A DNA stretch of 64,000 nt from Tetranychus cinnabarinus (taxonomy: Eukaryota; Arthropoda; Arachnida; Trombidiformes; Tetranychidae): positions 10,431,001 through 10,495,000 of the forward strand of contig WHVY01000002.1 of the NCBI GenBank assembly GCA_022266195.1, given 5' to 3'. The position numbers were made by a program, and so were the translations under genes. Of the stretch, positions 1 through 12,889 are shown one piece after another (the stretch's first letter is position 1; every line of letters begins with the position of its first letter). The notes beneath the pieces were generated by a model. It did no database searches. It was not told where the DNA came from and saw nothing but the letters and a program-made list of their open reading frames with translations.

Positions 1-881
1 TATGGTGTTTTGGTGCTACTTATTAAAAATGTTTCCTCCAAATGAACAGGAAGTGAGGTACTTAAGTAATTAACATGAACAAGGTCAGATAAACCATGAT
101 GATAGTCCAACAAATGTTGATTTGATAACATTATGGTTGCCTTATGTAACATTGTCATGTAGATGATGATTTAAATAATACATGTGTACAATAAAAAGGA
201 AAAGATTTAGAGGCAAAAATCAAGTCAGATTGTGTTGGAATAACAATAAAGGTCCAAAAATTAACTTGAAAACAGTCTAACTCATACTAACATTAGACAT
301 TATCTCAGCAATAATCTCCAAAGTTCCGACTTGTGTTCTTTAAATACTGTTATGTTATTGTTGAGGTAGCTTTTCTCACAATAAATTGCCATAAATGTCG
401 ATAAATAATCACGACTATCAAAAATAGCATATACCAATCAAATCTTTTCATACCATTGTTGTTAAAAAAAGAACTAAAATATCTATTTTTAAAATGTTAT
501 GAATGTCCTTCGGTTGGTTTCACAGAGTTGCACGTATTTTCAAAATCAATCTTCCATTCAATTGATAAACACTCTTCCAGTTGGCAATAAGATCTACCAA
601 TGGTCAAAAATTGTTAATAATTTGATTTCCAAAACACTTGAAATATCACCTAATGCATGAATTTTATCCGATTTCATTGACAAACCAAGGTTAAGTGGAT
701 TGGCGATGGTGAATGAAACACAATTTCAAAATTACCACGCTTTTCAGTCTAACAAGGCTGGTAGCAAACCTATGAACAAAAAACATACGTATTCATGTGG
801 ACTTCACATTTTAAACTTGCTTTTATTATAACACCCTTTTCAAATTAATCATTTTGTTAATCTCTCTTCTTTTATGTTTAG
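1..881. other. Probable intron upstream of LDLa exon
   Basis: There is no open frame or recognisable domain here. The stretch is AT-rich and ends in a pyrimidine-rich tract followed by TTTAG at 877-881, a plausible 3' splice site for the exon that follows. It is therefore probably the last intron of the LDLa-containing gene, whose earlier exons are outside the window. Confidence 0.5.
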
Positions 882-1561
882 GTAAAGTCAATTGTCCTCG
901 AGGGGATGATGAAAATCGATGTCAAGACCACATCAGAGATCCAGCCAAAGAGGCAAATGCAACTCCGCGGGAAAATACCATTGGTGAATCAAAGCGACAA
1001 TCAGATTGGTTTTTCAAACCAGAAAACACCAAGACAAGAGGATATTCACCAGTCAACCATTTACCTTCACCATCAGCAGTATCATCGTCTTCATCAATAT
1101 CATCTTTACCCTCACATTTAAGCAACTCCTTTGAGCCATATGGATCTTTAGAGCCTAAAGCAAGTCCTAAGAAACTGGATTATCCTCAACATCTTATGTC
1201 AGACAGAGGTGTTGCATTGACACACGAACCTCTTCATTTGGTCGATCCGGCAGCTGAAACACACCCAAATAGCAACGATCATTCAACTGTTAATAAAGAT
1301 ACCGACCAACTAATGTGCGCCGACTATGAATTCAAATGTGCAGACAATTTGCGTTGTATTCCTAGGAAATCTAGGTGTGATCAAAGGTACGACTGTGTTG
1401 ACCAATCAGATGAGAAACATTGTTCAATCGATCCTTGCGTGTTTGGCCTTTTCCGCTGTCATTCGGGTAAATGTGCCATCTCTTCATGGAGGTGCAATGC
1501 AACAGACTGGACTGGTCGAAGGGTTACTGTTTTATCCAAAGATTTTGAAGCATTTCTATGA
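882..1561 (+). CDS. Terminal exon of an LDL-receptor class A repeat protein (partial)
   Basis: The exon begins inside a codon after the acceptor TTTAG. Its first residues (GKVNCPRGDDENRC) are the C-terminal half of an LDLa repeat whose start must be in the preceding exon. A Ser/Pro/His-rich linker of about 130 residues follows. Then comes a complete LDLa repeat with six cysteines and the calcium-cage signature (CADYEFKC, RCIPRKSRCD, DCVDQSDEKHC). A second repeat starts (CVFGLFRCHSGKC, WRCN) but the frame leaves the LDLa pattern after NATD and stops at 1559-1561, so its last cysteines and the SDE motif are missing. LDLa repeats are calcium-dependent extracellular ligand-binding modules, so the protein is secreted or membrane-bound. 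I cannot name the family member. The domain call is secure; the exact 3' end is less so, because a frameshift or a missed intron could explain the broken last repeat. Confidence 0.7.
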
Positions 1562-1627
1562 AAAAAACCCAAAAAAGCAAAGTATTAGTTCAAGAGCTTC
1601 CAATCAATTTAGCCATTAAGGCTTACA

Positions 1628-1633
1628 AATAAA
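1628..1633 (+). promoter_or_regulatory. Poly(A) signal AATAAA
   Basis: A canonical AATAAA lies 67 bases after the stop of the LDLa exon. Its position supports reading that exon as the terminal one. The motif is common in AT-rich DNA, so this is supporting evidence only. Confidence 0.4.
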
Positions 1634-1639
1634 AGGTTA

Positions 1640-4600
1640 ATCAAGATCAGTACACAACTCTTATACCTACATCAACAGCATATTAATCTGGATCATCATT
1701 GGCCATCACTCAATACTACAATCGTTAATCCTTATTAATACACTCACAAGCTAAACAAAAATCAGCTGAATAAATAAGCTACATTTAACTTGCAAATTGT
1801 ACGTCAACCGCTTTTACTTTTACCTTGAATCCATTTTCATCAAAAACTGTTTTCGTTGATAATTTTAAAATTTAGTTAGACCATCAAATAATCAAATTGT
1901 ACCTAATTGTGAAGGTGAAATCCTAATGTCAATAGCAGAAGCAAAGCAAAGGTTAAAACACTTGCACATCAAATTTGATTAAACATTTAATTTATAATAA
2001 TACAGCAAAGTTAACTTGTCATTGTGATTAACGCAATTTTCTAGTTAATTAGTCGATTCACTTTGGTTTTCAGATTCTCACCAATTAAAAATGCAAATGC
2101 GTAAACTATGCAAAAATTAAGCTCACGAAATGTTAACCATCTAAATACACATTAAGTTAACCATCTTCAGCCACTCCAATGCTGAGTTGAACCAAAAATT
2201 AACAGTTTGCATGTTAATAAATAATTTGTGATTAAAAAGATGATTAATTAAGGTTGACTGATTGTTTCCACTGAAAGTTAATGTAAAAAAGTAAAAGTCA
2301 ACTCGTCAGTGTAATCAAATGAGATTATGAATTTAACGTTAATTTCTTGGTTAAGGTCAACCTTGATTGGTACATTTTAATCCATAATAGCTGCCATTAT
2401 TTATAACTTTCATGTTATTTTCATTATTTGTTGTGAAAAAAGGCTCACAAATGATTATTTACTCGGCAAACACAAAACCTGTGTTCAAGTTGATCATTAT
2501 TAACAATTTAACTTTCCCTTTTTTTACCTTCCCATTGATGATTTAAAACAATTCAACTCAATTCATCAATTACCTTGGCAATTGTCATCACGATAATCAC
2601 CAGCAAAAACAGCAGCAATCTCTGAAAGGTTTACACAGTTTCACCGGTTCGGAAACCATCATTAGGCTTGATTGTGTTTGGCAAACGCAAAATCGTCCAA
2701 CATTTCACGTAATTTTTTTTACCTCATAGCTTAATTAACTAGCTGTTATTAAAATAATTCAACAATTGGAAATCAAATCTTAATTCACTGACACGAAATT
2801 GTTTCAACCCAAAGATCAAGTCTTTTCAGGCCTTAATACAGTTCAATATAACAGTTAACCTGAGATGCGCTTATCCAGTTAAATATAACCATTGATTATG
2901 TTTGCTATTTTAGTTGAGTCAATCATTAACTGGTTAAATATTTAACTTTAGTAAAATGATTGACTACATGACTTGGTTACCTCAACTTGAATAGTTATGA
3001 AAGGTAAGTTATAAAAGGCAACGTTTTTGTTTAAGTGCTTCATTGTTATTTTCAATTGTCTGAATAATTTTATCATTATAATGTAGGCTTCTTGGTGATT
3101 AAAAATATTAATTTTTCTCAACTATTTTCAACTCTTACAATTTGATCAATAAAGTCAAGGTGAAGTACTAATCAGTCAATGTTGAAAATAACAATTGGTT
3201 GATTGAAACACACTTGCATTGCCATTTTAAAGGAAACTTGATTGGAATCAAATTTCTATAACTTGATACAAAATTGATAAAAGTATCCAGAAGAAAATCA
3301 ATTATAAAATATTATATATCAAGTTAATTGAGTTTACATTCATTGAAATGGTCATCTTTTAAAGGTTGTGTGTCTACGCCTTAACATATTTATTACCTTT
3401 CTTTTAACTCTATCCTCTAATTAGTAGTTAATTATTGTTGAATCGCCTAAACTAACCTTGAATTAATAAAGGTAAAAGTAAAATTAACTGTTAAGTGAAT
3501 GAATGTTTAAACAGTTCCTTCAAATTATTACGGGTCATTAAGCTTACCTTGACCTAACCTAAGGTTTGTTAGGTTGAGCCAAGGACTGAGATGAGACCAA
3601 TTTTACTGTTAAGATGTAAACATTTAATTTCATTTGATATTAATTGTAGTAACGATTGATTAAACAATATCAAATGCTTTTGACAAATCAAAAGTGCGTT
3701 TTTCCTGTTTATGACTTATATTATGTGACATGTGTATTACTCATTGAGTGACAAACACAATGATATAGTTAAGATGCGTGAAACTCCTTTTCTTGTATTA
3801 ACACAATCAAATTAATGACTCATCTTTATATAATAACAGTATTGTTACTCCAGAAATCAATTGAGATGTGTAATTAATCTACTATTTGACTTATACCAGT
3901 TAAATGGTTGGCTTATTAACATTTTTCAATTGATGAATGGAGGTAAACCTCTTTTCAAACTCAACTTTCTGTTATTTGTTTCACTTTCATTGAGCAAGTT
4001 ATTTTAATTGTGATGATAATTCAGCCTGAGGATGATCAAAAACACAGCACAATAACAAGTAAACCAGAAAACATGAGTTTGAGTAACACTTCAGTTAATC
4101 AAGTTTACAGTTAGCATAGCAATAACTGTAAAAGTGAAAACATGTAATCTTAGACTCATGTTTAGACTGATTATCAACGACATTGGACAATTCCAGTTCT
4201 TAGTCGATTGATAAATTTAATAGCCTAATGTTGCTAAAAAAGGTTATTAATCTTATGAATAATCACAAGATTAATAAACCAAGCAACAAGACTAGAGTTA
4301 CCTAAAAATTATTTGTTAACATGGTGATATCAACAATGAGCTTTAAATCAATTAATACATATATGATGTATGTTTGTCCTGGCTGGGTTCAAAATCATGT
4401 TTTCCTGGTGTTATCATTGTTGGGTCATTGATTTTGGCTGAGGTTTGATTATAAATTATCAAATTAATTTAGTTTTGAATGATTCCACCATATTACGCCT
4501 TCGCCGACTTGTATCATTTTCATTTGCTTTCTGGTTTATCAGTTGATTTCATTTCCAATTTGAATTGTAAATTTTGATGAAAAACAATAAAAATATGAAT

Positions 4601-7600
4601 GTTGATTTGGTCATCATTTAAATGGCTAGAAAAAAAAGAAGAATATAAAAGGAAAAGTTTCGATTAATAAAGCAAATTAACTTTCATTCAAAGCTTGTTT
4701 TGACAACCTTGAGGCCATTTAATTATCGTTATAATATTCGAGTGAACCTCAATCAATTGAACCTTACCTTTCGTTAAGTTAACAGTTTGTCCTGATTATT
4801 TTTGCTGGTGTTGAAGTTGTACATTTCGTATTTTACCTTGATTCAGCTGAAAGAAGAAGAAAAAAAGGTTAAAATGATTGAAAAATAAATCGCAATTGAT
4901 TGGTGATTAAAAAATGATAATCAATTTCGACAGGCTTGTCCAACAACTTGCAACTTAGCAGCACAAAGTGTGAAGACACAAATCAAAATACTAAAAAATA
5001 TAAAATTCATTAAACGAAACCAGAAAATCTTATTCATAAAGATTGAGGTGAAATGGGCAAATTAAGCGGAAGAAGCAAATTGGGATCTTGGAATGTCTAA
5101 ATATGATTTATTTTGATCAACAGAATCAAATAGTTACTGATCATATCAAGGCCTTAAAATTTCAATAAATTTCAAATTTTTGGTCAACAGATGGACAAAC
5201 TTAACCTTTACTTGACTGCATATGAAGAGGTAAAGGGTGAGATAATGGTTTCAGGTAATATTCAGCATCTCGTTAATTTTAAATTGGTTAGTAAACTTGA
5301 AATCATTATGATATGAATTATACTTGGATTATGTTACTCTCAAATGTAATCATCAATAGAGAATAACTTGAAATCTTGATTAAATGGTTCATGTAATGGA
5401 ACAGTTACCATTTAATTTGGATCATGTATTCTTGTTGATGGTAAAGTTACGTTTCTTGAGTAACCTATCATGGAAAGTAATTAAAAGAAAATCTGAATAA
5501 AAGACTTATTTTGCTTGACATGAAATTTGAATGAATCAGAGCTTATTCAGAAAAGATGGTCAAATACCTGTTCACTTTTTTTGCTGTATTGATTGATGAG
5601 AATCAAAACTATTGGCAAAAAATTGACCACAAATTAAACAGTTAATTTGTTTCCAAATGGAAACCAAGGTAATCTACCTTTTTAAATGTTTACGGTTAAC
5701 CCAAATTCACTAAATTGTGTGGTGATTTTGAAAGAATGTTTAAATATTGAGATTCAAATTAACTAACATTTAAAATTATGCTTTGGCCCTAAAAATTGCT
5801 TTTGAGCAAATAACAATAAAGCAAAGGTCAATTTACATGGTTAACTAAACACTACCATAATGATATCCATTTGTTATTAGTTGTTAACAATTAATCAAAT
5901 TTAGATTTACTCGTGGTAAAGTTGCCTGTAAAATGTAAACGATTTTTTTCGAGATTCTCATAAATTCTTATCATCAACTTATTCATCATTTTTTATCACC
6001 ATTAATACAATATTTACCTTGTTAACCATATCAAATTAATTGGAAGAGTAAACACATCACAGGAAGATGAGAAATATGTTGATTATTACATAAACCACTT
6101 TATAATTCAGTTGTTAGGGTAACTTTAATTTCACTTTCAGTTTAATAATAGCAGCGATAATTAACAATTAAACCATACCAATGAGTAATCATATCCCAAA
6201 CCAACGTTCAACTCTAAACTAAGCAATAAAAGGGTAAAGATTAATAATACCAGACGAGAGGCTTCATAACTTATGTGTTAACTCACATGGAGGAAAATTG
6301 GTTACAGTTATTTTGTCATGTTGCTTCTTCAACGGCAAATTGTTCAACACTTATTAATTATCAGGCAAGATGATTGTAATATTAATGATGATGACAAATT
6401 ATCAGTCAACTTATGAACAATGAAACAAGGTTAATTTAATTATTGTCACTGGTAAAAAATTGAAGATCAAAAATAAGCAAAACCTAAAATAAAACGAGAG
6501 GGAAAATGAAAGCCAATTTTTAACCAATTAGAAATGGTTAACCCAAAAGATAGCAACCAATGTAAAAATGGCGCGATAATGAAAATAGCAATTTTCCCAT
6601 TTCTTCTTAATTTAATAGTGGACCAAATCAGTATGGATTGATTAATTACACAAATGACCATTTGTAGGCTATTAAAGTAATTTTATTTGAACATAAAAAT
6701 TAGCCAGAATTTAAAGTAGGATTCAGGGTAAATCATGTTTCATTATTACCCACAATCTGTGGATACAGTTGACTTGCGGTTGAGTCAATTTAAAACATAA
6801 TTTCTGGTTCAATGGGATTTACAGGTAAATCAAATTTCAAATGTAACTTGAAAGCCCAAAAATTGGGTTTCAAATAACCAAAGCAAACCAGATTTGTGAA
6901 AACAAGTGAAAAGTAATTGCATTTTTTATTTGATGATTTTTATTTGTGATCAAAAGGCAGTGAACAATTTAATGTACAATCAAATGTTCACAATGACAAA
7001 TAAATATTAGAAAAAAAGACGTCGATTTGGGCAGTTCGCTTACAGTTGTTTGAATAATTATGAATTATAATCGTAATATTAATAAGAATAAAAAAGTGAT
7101 AGTAAATTGAATAGAAGTGTAAAAAAATGCAAACAAAAAATGTATACATTTTGTCATTAAAATAACAAATTTTGTATCCTTTGATTGTTAAGGCGATTGT
7201 TGATTGTTTGGTTCTTTCCATTGCATTCTTAATTAATTTCTTTATCATTGTGTGATGTGATGATCATGATGTTGATGATGATTTTTGATGATCTTTGGAA
7301 TGAAAATGATTATTGATGTTGGTTTTGTTGTATTTGTTGATAGTTGTATGGTGTTGGTGATGATGATTAAGGCGATTGTGACCAAAACGTTTAATACCAA
7401 AATTGATGAGATAATTGATGATTTAGGAGAGGAAGAGAGCGAGATTGAATAATCAAAATTGATGATTACAATTGTAACAATAATTCACTGAACAAAATTT
7501 GAATGAAAAGATTATGAAAAATCAACATGTAAAAGGTTGTTTCAAATTAACATCCTTTTACTGTTGTCATAATCATAATTATAATATCATCATAATCATC

Positions 7601-8542
7601 ATCATCATTCAAATATTTGAACAACTTTCCTTAAATCATCCAAGTAATAATTGATGTTAACACAATAAAAGTCTGACCATTTGTTATTAATGATAACAAT
7701 TGAAACGATAATGAATTGAACAAAATACTTTGGTACTAAGCTTTCGAAGACTCATTTTGAATATAAAAAATGGTAAAGTCAATTGAGACCTGCTCAGGAA
7801 ATATGATGGCGATGATGATGATGATGATGATGAGGCTGATGGTGATGACAATGAATCTTTAGATGACTAGAGAAGACTCTTGAATGGATGTAGAAATGAC
7901 GATTTCCTTGATTAACTTTGATTTTGTTCAAAGAAAACAAAGTCAAGAAGTAATAAAAGTTTAACAGAATTGCTTGTTATTATTGTTGATCATCATCCTT
8001 AGCTTTTAGCAATAATCATCTTCTTCCTCATCACCTTTGGAATCCTCATCCTTTTTCATTTCTTTTCACATTTGGACACAATGAAAGAAACCATTGAAAA
8101 GGTGGGATCAAATGCAATCATAATTGACCATTTTTGTTGTTGATAATTTTGAACAGCCAAATCAAAACCACACAAAATGGATCAAAAGAAAAGGTCACTT
8201 GAATATGGAGTTGATTCGCGATCATTATGATTGTCAATGTTTGTTTGATGGCAAATGTTGTTGATTATGATGATGATTAATGTGATGCTGATGATAGTGG
8301 TTGTGGTGATGGCTTGATGGTTGTTGATTGCAATTTGAGAGACTTGTGTCGATGAATATGGATAAATGCTTTGCTTAAAACTATCTTCCAAATAACAGTA
8401 AAGTAACCGCAAAAAATGAGATAAACTATGATTCTAATTAACGCACTCTTACTATCTTGTCTTGATTCAAATCTAGTTTGTTAGAAAAGTGAAATCTTTG
8501 TGTAATGCTAACGAAATAAAAATGATTAAAAAAAGGTCTAAT
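1640..8542. other. Gene-poor AT-rich spacer
   Basis: About 7 kb without a convincing coding region on either strand. The few open frames are low-complexity, rich in Ile/Phe/Asn. From about 7.2 kb onward it is rich in GAT/ATC triplets, including a GAT run at 7811-7833. I recognised no RNA gene or mobile element. Confidence 0.5.
7811..7833 (+). repeat. (GAT)n microsatellite
   Basis: An uninterrupted run of GAT triplets sits in a wider purine-rich GAT/GGT tract. It produces spurious Asp- or Met-rich frames and is not coding. Confidence 0.8.
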
Positions 8543-9091
8543 CTAAAGATCGTCAATTTTACTGTTAGCCAATGGAGCTCCTGTGCGAATCTCTTTGGCA
8601 CCATTGTTGGTTGCATTGTTAATTGTTGCGGTCAATGGTCGACGATGATCCTTTCGTCGTAAAAATCGCCTTTTCAAGAACAACACAATAAAAACAACAA
8701 CCACGATAAACACAATGATGGCCAAGATGATAAATATCATGCTAAACCAGAATCCAATGAAATGAAGCTCACACCAGAATCGCGATGGGAACCGTTTACA
8801 ATCCGCTGTAACCTTAATCGTATGATCGGCATGTAGATAGCGATTCAAGTCACTAACACGATCAGATGGACAACGACGAGATAACTCATCCTGGAAACAA
8901 TCATATAAACCCCAGTAAACACAACAATCAGTGGCCGTATTATTAGCGTAACCAAAACGAAATCGTATATCTCTTTCACATTCGGTCAATTGAAGACTGG
9001 ACTGCACCACACATCCCGCTAAAAGTGGATTGGCTTTTATGGTGGTAACAGAATAGGTAAGTAAAACCATTAACGTATAAATAATAAACAT
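8543..9091 (-). CDS. Small eight-cysteine single-pass membrane protein, unknown function
   Basis: This is a single-exon frame of 182 aa. I chose the ATG at 9089-9091 because the longer frame can only start at a TTG. Residues 1-20 form a signal peptide (hydrophobic core, likely cleavage after IKA). The ectodomain (about 21-110) has eight cysteines at 27, 38, 56, 57, 65, 74, 98 and 107, with a central CC pair in TDCCVYWGLYDC and a glycosylation sequon at N50. A strongly hydrophobic segment (about 111-139) spans the membrane and is followed by a very basic stop-transfer segment (KRRFLRRKDHRRP) and a roughly 40-residue cytoplasmic tail. This is a type I topology. The even cysteine number suggests four disulfides. 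I do not recognise the family. Codon use is unlike the low-complexity surroundings, which supports a real gene. Confidence 0.75.
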   Translation of the reverse strand: MFIIYTLMVLLTYSVTTIKANPLLAGCVVQSSLQLTECERDIRFRFGYANNTATDCCVYWGLYDCFQDELSRRCPSDRVSDLNRYLHADHTIKVTADCKRFPSRFWCELHFIGFWFSMIFIILAIIVFIVVVVFIVLFLKRRFLRRKDHRRPLTATINNATNNGAKEIRTGAPLANSKIDDL

Positions 9092-10080
9092 GTTGAAAAA
9101 TGATAAGAAGAGAAATAAAAACAAAAAACAAAAATTACAAAAACTGAAATAAAATTATGGGGAAAAAAGTAGCAATAAAGAAACCAAACGAAACAAAAAA
9201 AAGTGAATCAATCTTAATGAAAACGAATGAATGAATGAAATGAATTCACAATCATGTAACTCAACTTGAAATGAGTTGGCACACTAACTCCCTCTATCAT
9301 GAGCATAAACTTACCATGAGGGTGTGTTGATAATCATGTTGATGGTAAACAATCAGAAACAATTAACAATTTGTTAACAGTAACACAAGCAACAAACATT
9401 AATAAGATCTTAAGCAAAATCACAAGTTGTCTTGTCCATTGTCGTCGCTAATGGTTACACAATGTAATGCCAATAAGAAAAGACGCTACCCTTTTTAAAT
9501 TTTGTCGTTTTCTTAATTTTCTTTGCTTCTTTATTCACTAAACATTATTCAATTATTTTTAAATTAACAACCTTAATCACGAATGGCCAATTTAAATTGT
9601 ATTGATTGTCTAGTTAAATAAAGTCAACTTTAAACCTCCATAGTGAATTAATTTAAATAATGACTCTCTTCAAACCAGATAGAGTAAAAAACCATTGGAT
9701 TTTCAACCTGAAGTAACCTTTTTTGTGTTTTCATAAAAACATGCTGCTTAAACATAAATTGTTAACCTTTTAATGAACATTGGGCCTACCTTGGATTATC
9801 ATATTATTATATTTCATTGATAAATAATGGCTTAATGTCAAAAAATACATTCAATTTTAATGTATAAGCGTTACAAATCAGCTTCCAAAAGTAGCGCTCA
9901 AAATAATCACACACCCTTAATATACAAACAACAACAACAACATGACTTCATTTCAATGTAACCAGTAAACAGTTTGTTGAAAAAAAAGGTATTTCAATGA
10001 ATTGCTAAAGGATTTATAAACAGTTAAAAACGTCATTAACAACAACAACTTTCATCAATTGGTTTCCCCTTCAATTACAG
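9092..10080. other. Spacer, no gene seen
   Basis: AT-rich DNA with A-rich tracts just upstream of the eight-cysteine protein gene. It would include that gene's promoter, but I see no convincing core promoter element or open frame. Confidence 0.4.
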
Positions 10081-10139
10081 CCTTGGCTTCATCATCAACT
10101 CTCTTCATCATCTCCCTTGTCATCAAAAACCAACCTACC
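10081..10139 (+). CDS. Candidate small internal exon, unknown gene
   Basis: This 59-base block follows a good acceptor (CCCCTTCAATTACAG) and precedes a donor GTAAGC. One frame is open (PWLHHQLSSSSPLSSKTNL plus two bases). Those two leftover bases join in frame with the exon-like block starting at 12523. The evidence is only splice sites and frame agreement in an ATC-rich tract, so chance is possible. Confidence 0.2.
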
Positions 10140-10141
10140 GT

Positions 10142-12522
10142 AAGCTGGATATTTTGACAAAACTTCATCTTCACAACAAGACATTTTCAATTGAAAATTT
10201 TACTTCATTTTGTCCTAAATAAGATACTAAAGGTAACAGTTAACACAAAACTTTCTCCCAACAATCAACTGTAAATGAAATGAAAAACGTGTCATCCGTT
10301 AATGTTGACAACCGAGATATAAATACAAAAAAAAGACATGAAACTCAATCATCATGATCATGATCAGTTACCATCATCATCATCATCAACATAAACAACA
10401 ACAACCAGTCAACAATATTAATCCATCAAAGGTACATACAATATCAGCATTTTTTACTCTACCTTATTCATTGAAAATTGTCAAACCATATTAACGCTCC
10501 GTAAGACAGCAGATTATCACCCAGAATCGTTTTTTGCTAATCAATTGATTACATCCATCATTGGATTAATCACTATTTTGACATTTACAAGACTTGTTCA
10601 ACAGTTGACCAAAAGGTTGATCAAATTAAATCACAAAATCAAAAAATTCAACCTTTTTCTTTGCCTGTGAAGAGACATGAGATGCAAAACGATGCCTCAG
10701 TTTCCTCACTGATTCATCTTGGTTAAACTGATTATCTAGAATGATGATTTAATTTGATTGATTTAAATTAAGCAAAAATTCAAAGAAAATGATTCACACG
10801 GTGAATCAGCTTAATTTAAGTTAAACTATTAAATTTATCAGGCCTCTACTGGTTAGTTAGCAATAAATAGTAGCGAAAAAAACCTTGGCCTAATAATTTA
10901 CTCTTTTTTTTCTTAACAATTTAACGTTATTAATTTGAATTATCAATTTGTCTTCCTGTCTTAATTCATATTAGCTTCATTTTAGTCAACAAAATTTGTT
11001 GAAATTTAACTTTTTTTCCTTCCAAAAACTACTGAATTGGTTAAAGATCGTTGCTTCTGAAATTTTCTGGTTTCTTTCGTCTAAACTCGTTTACACTCTT
11101 TTTATCTCCGTTAAATTGTGAGCTTATTTTTAATCAACTGTTTTATATTTACTATTATTAACTAGTCTACGATTAGTGTACTTACACCAGTTAATTTTAG
11201 TCAAGCCAGCTTAATCCATTAATTCAATAATCAATCTTAAATCTTTCTTTTATTATCATGCACATTGTTACGGGGTTGGGCACGTTTATTTTGCCAAATT
11301 CAATCTATCATAATTTGTTGATTTTTGATTATAAATCTAAATTAATTGCTGAATATGAAGCTTTCAGTTCTTGTGTACTAGTGACAGTCTTTTAGATCAT
11401 GAAAAATGTTTTATTGTAACATGAGCACAGAAATACTGCACCCTATCAGATTATTAGCGCTATTTAGAAGGGGAAAATGGCTTATTTTTTCATCTTAAAA
11501 ATACTGTTTAGTAAAACCAAACAAAAAATTAATTGATCAGAGAGTTAATTAAGTCTTATATGAGTATCAGCTTTACTAATGAACATAATTTGGTGCTTTC
11601 AGTTGAACTTAGACCAGAATTCTGAAGTTTTTATTAGATTTGCATAAGCGCGTGAAGCGGTATGTTGACAAAAGCCCTTTTTTAGCCTGATTTTGGTATT
11701 TTTTTCAATTAAAATTCTCAAATAGATGAAATTTTTGCACATTAATTACTATTACACTTATTTAACAAGAAATAGTTCGCTCAAATAATCAAAATAAGAG
11801 TTTGATTTACAGTTGGCAAAATAAACCTGCCCCACCTGGTATTGTCCTCTTGACTGGTTTGGTTAATTTCACATAAAAACTGTTCAGTAAGCAACAAAAC
11901 CTTAACCATTATTGTCTTACTTGTTTTTTTATTGTTGATTGAAAACCATTAAGATCAGGAATTGTAGGTTAAATCATAATTTAATGGTAATTTTAATTAT
12001 TTAAGTGAAATGATAAAATACGACAAAACTTGAAAGGATATGAAAGGATTACAAGTGGAGTTGAAAATAATGAAAATAGAGAAGTCACAATTTATTAAAT
12101 ACTTGCTCGTTGTCAATGAAATTTTCATTTGATTCCCTTAAAATGATCAAATTTTTCATGGTTAATTTATATATTAACTATTTTCGCATCTTCCTGTTTG
12201 TCATCATCAGATTATTTTGTATTAACTTTGAAATACACTCAACTTGTCATACCAATGTTAACCTTGCCATACATGAAATCCCAATCAATTTGAATTATCC
12301 ATAAACAATTTAAATTATTTCTGCTGAATTCAGCATTGATTATCCCTTGATAATCATGAACCATCAAGAATTTCAAGACACACAAACCAATACTTACAAC
12401 TAATACATTAACCCAAACAATTTTGAAACCAGAAATAAATCATCTTTTACCCAATTTTTACCCAATTTTTTTCTGAAAATTTTATGCTAATTTTACCTTT
12501 TTTTACCTTATTTCCTCTTCAG
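10142..12522. other. Spacer or intron, no gene seen
   Basis: AT-rich sequence with no recognisable domain or RNA. If the blocks at 10081 and 12523 belong to one + strand gene, this is its intron of about 2.4 kb. Confidence 0.35.
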
Positions 12523-12772
12523 GGTTTCAACTCATCTGCTGAATGTACCATCAGGATCATCAACACTAATTAACCAGTTAGATGATAAACTAGATGCATT
12601 TATGTACCCTGTTGGGGTTAATTTTATTGACAGAGGACCGGATGGAAGAGGCCAAATACTCATGGTTAATGAAACCAAGGAGGGAATGATAATGATGACA
12701 ACAATCATATTAACAATAATGAAAGTGATGGAACCCAATCCAAGGAAAAAGACACAAAAAGATATACAATAA
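12523..12772 (+). CDS. Candidate terminal exon of an unrecognised + strand gene
   Basis: An 83-codon frame opens exactly at a strong acceptor (TTTCCTCTTCAG at 12511-12522) and runs to TAA at 12770-12772. The first 50 residues are of ordinary protein complexity: HLLNVPSGSSTLINQLDDKL, then AFMYPVGVNFIDRGPDGRGQ. The rest is Ile/Met/Thr-rich and then basic. An AATAAA lies 112 bases after the stop. There is no in-frame ATG near the start, as expected for an internal or last exon. I do not recognise the protein. The opposite-strand frame over the same bases reads less like a protein. An alternative is a gene fragment or pseudogene. Confidence 0.4.
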
Positions 12773-12883
12773 TGAGACTAATAACCTTAATTGTTATTTT
12801 CACCTCAAATTATTGTAGTCAACATGAAAAGTCTCTCTCTCTCCATTTTGATCACATTCAACATTTGATTCGGAAGACAATAC

Positions 12884-12889
12884 AATAAA
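12884..12889 (+). promoter_or_regulatory. Poly(A) signal AATAAA
   Basis: A canonical signal at a normal distance after the stop of the candidate exon at 12523-12772. It supports a + strand transcript ending near 12.9 kb. Confidence 0.35.
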
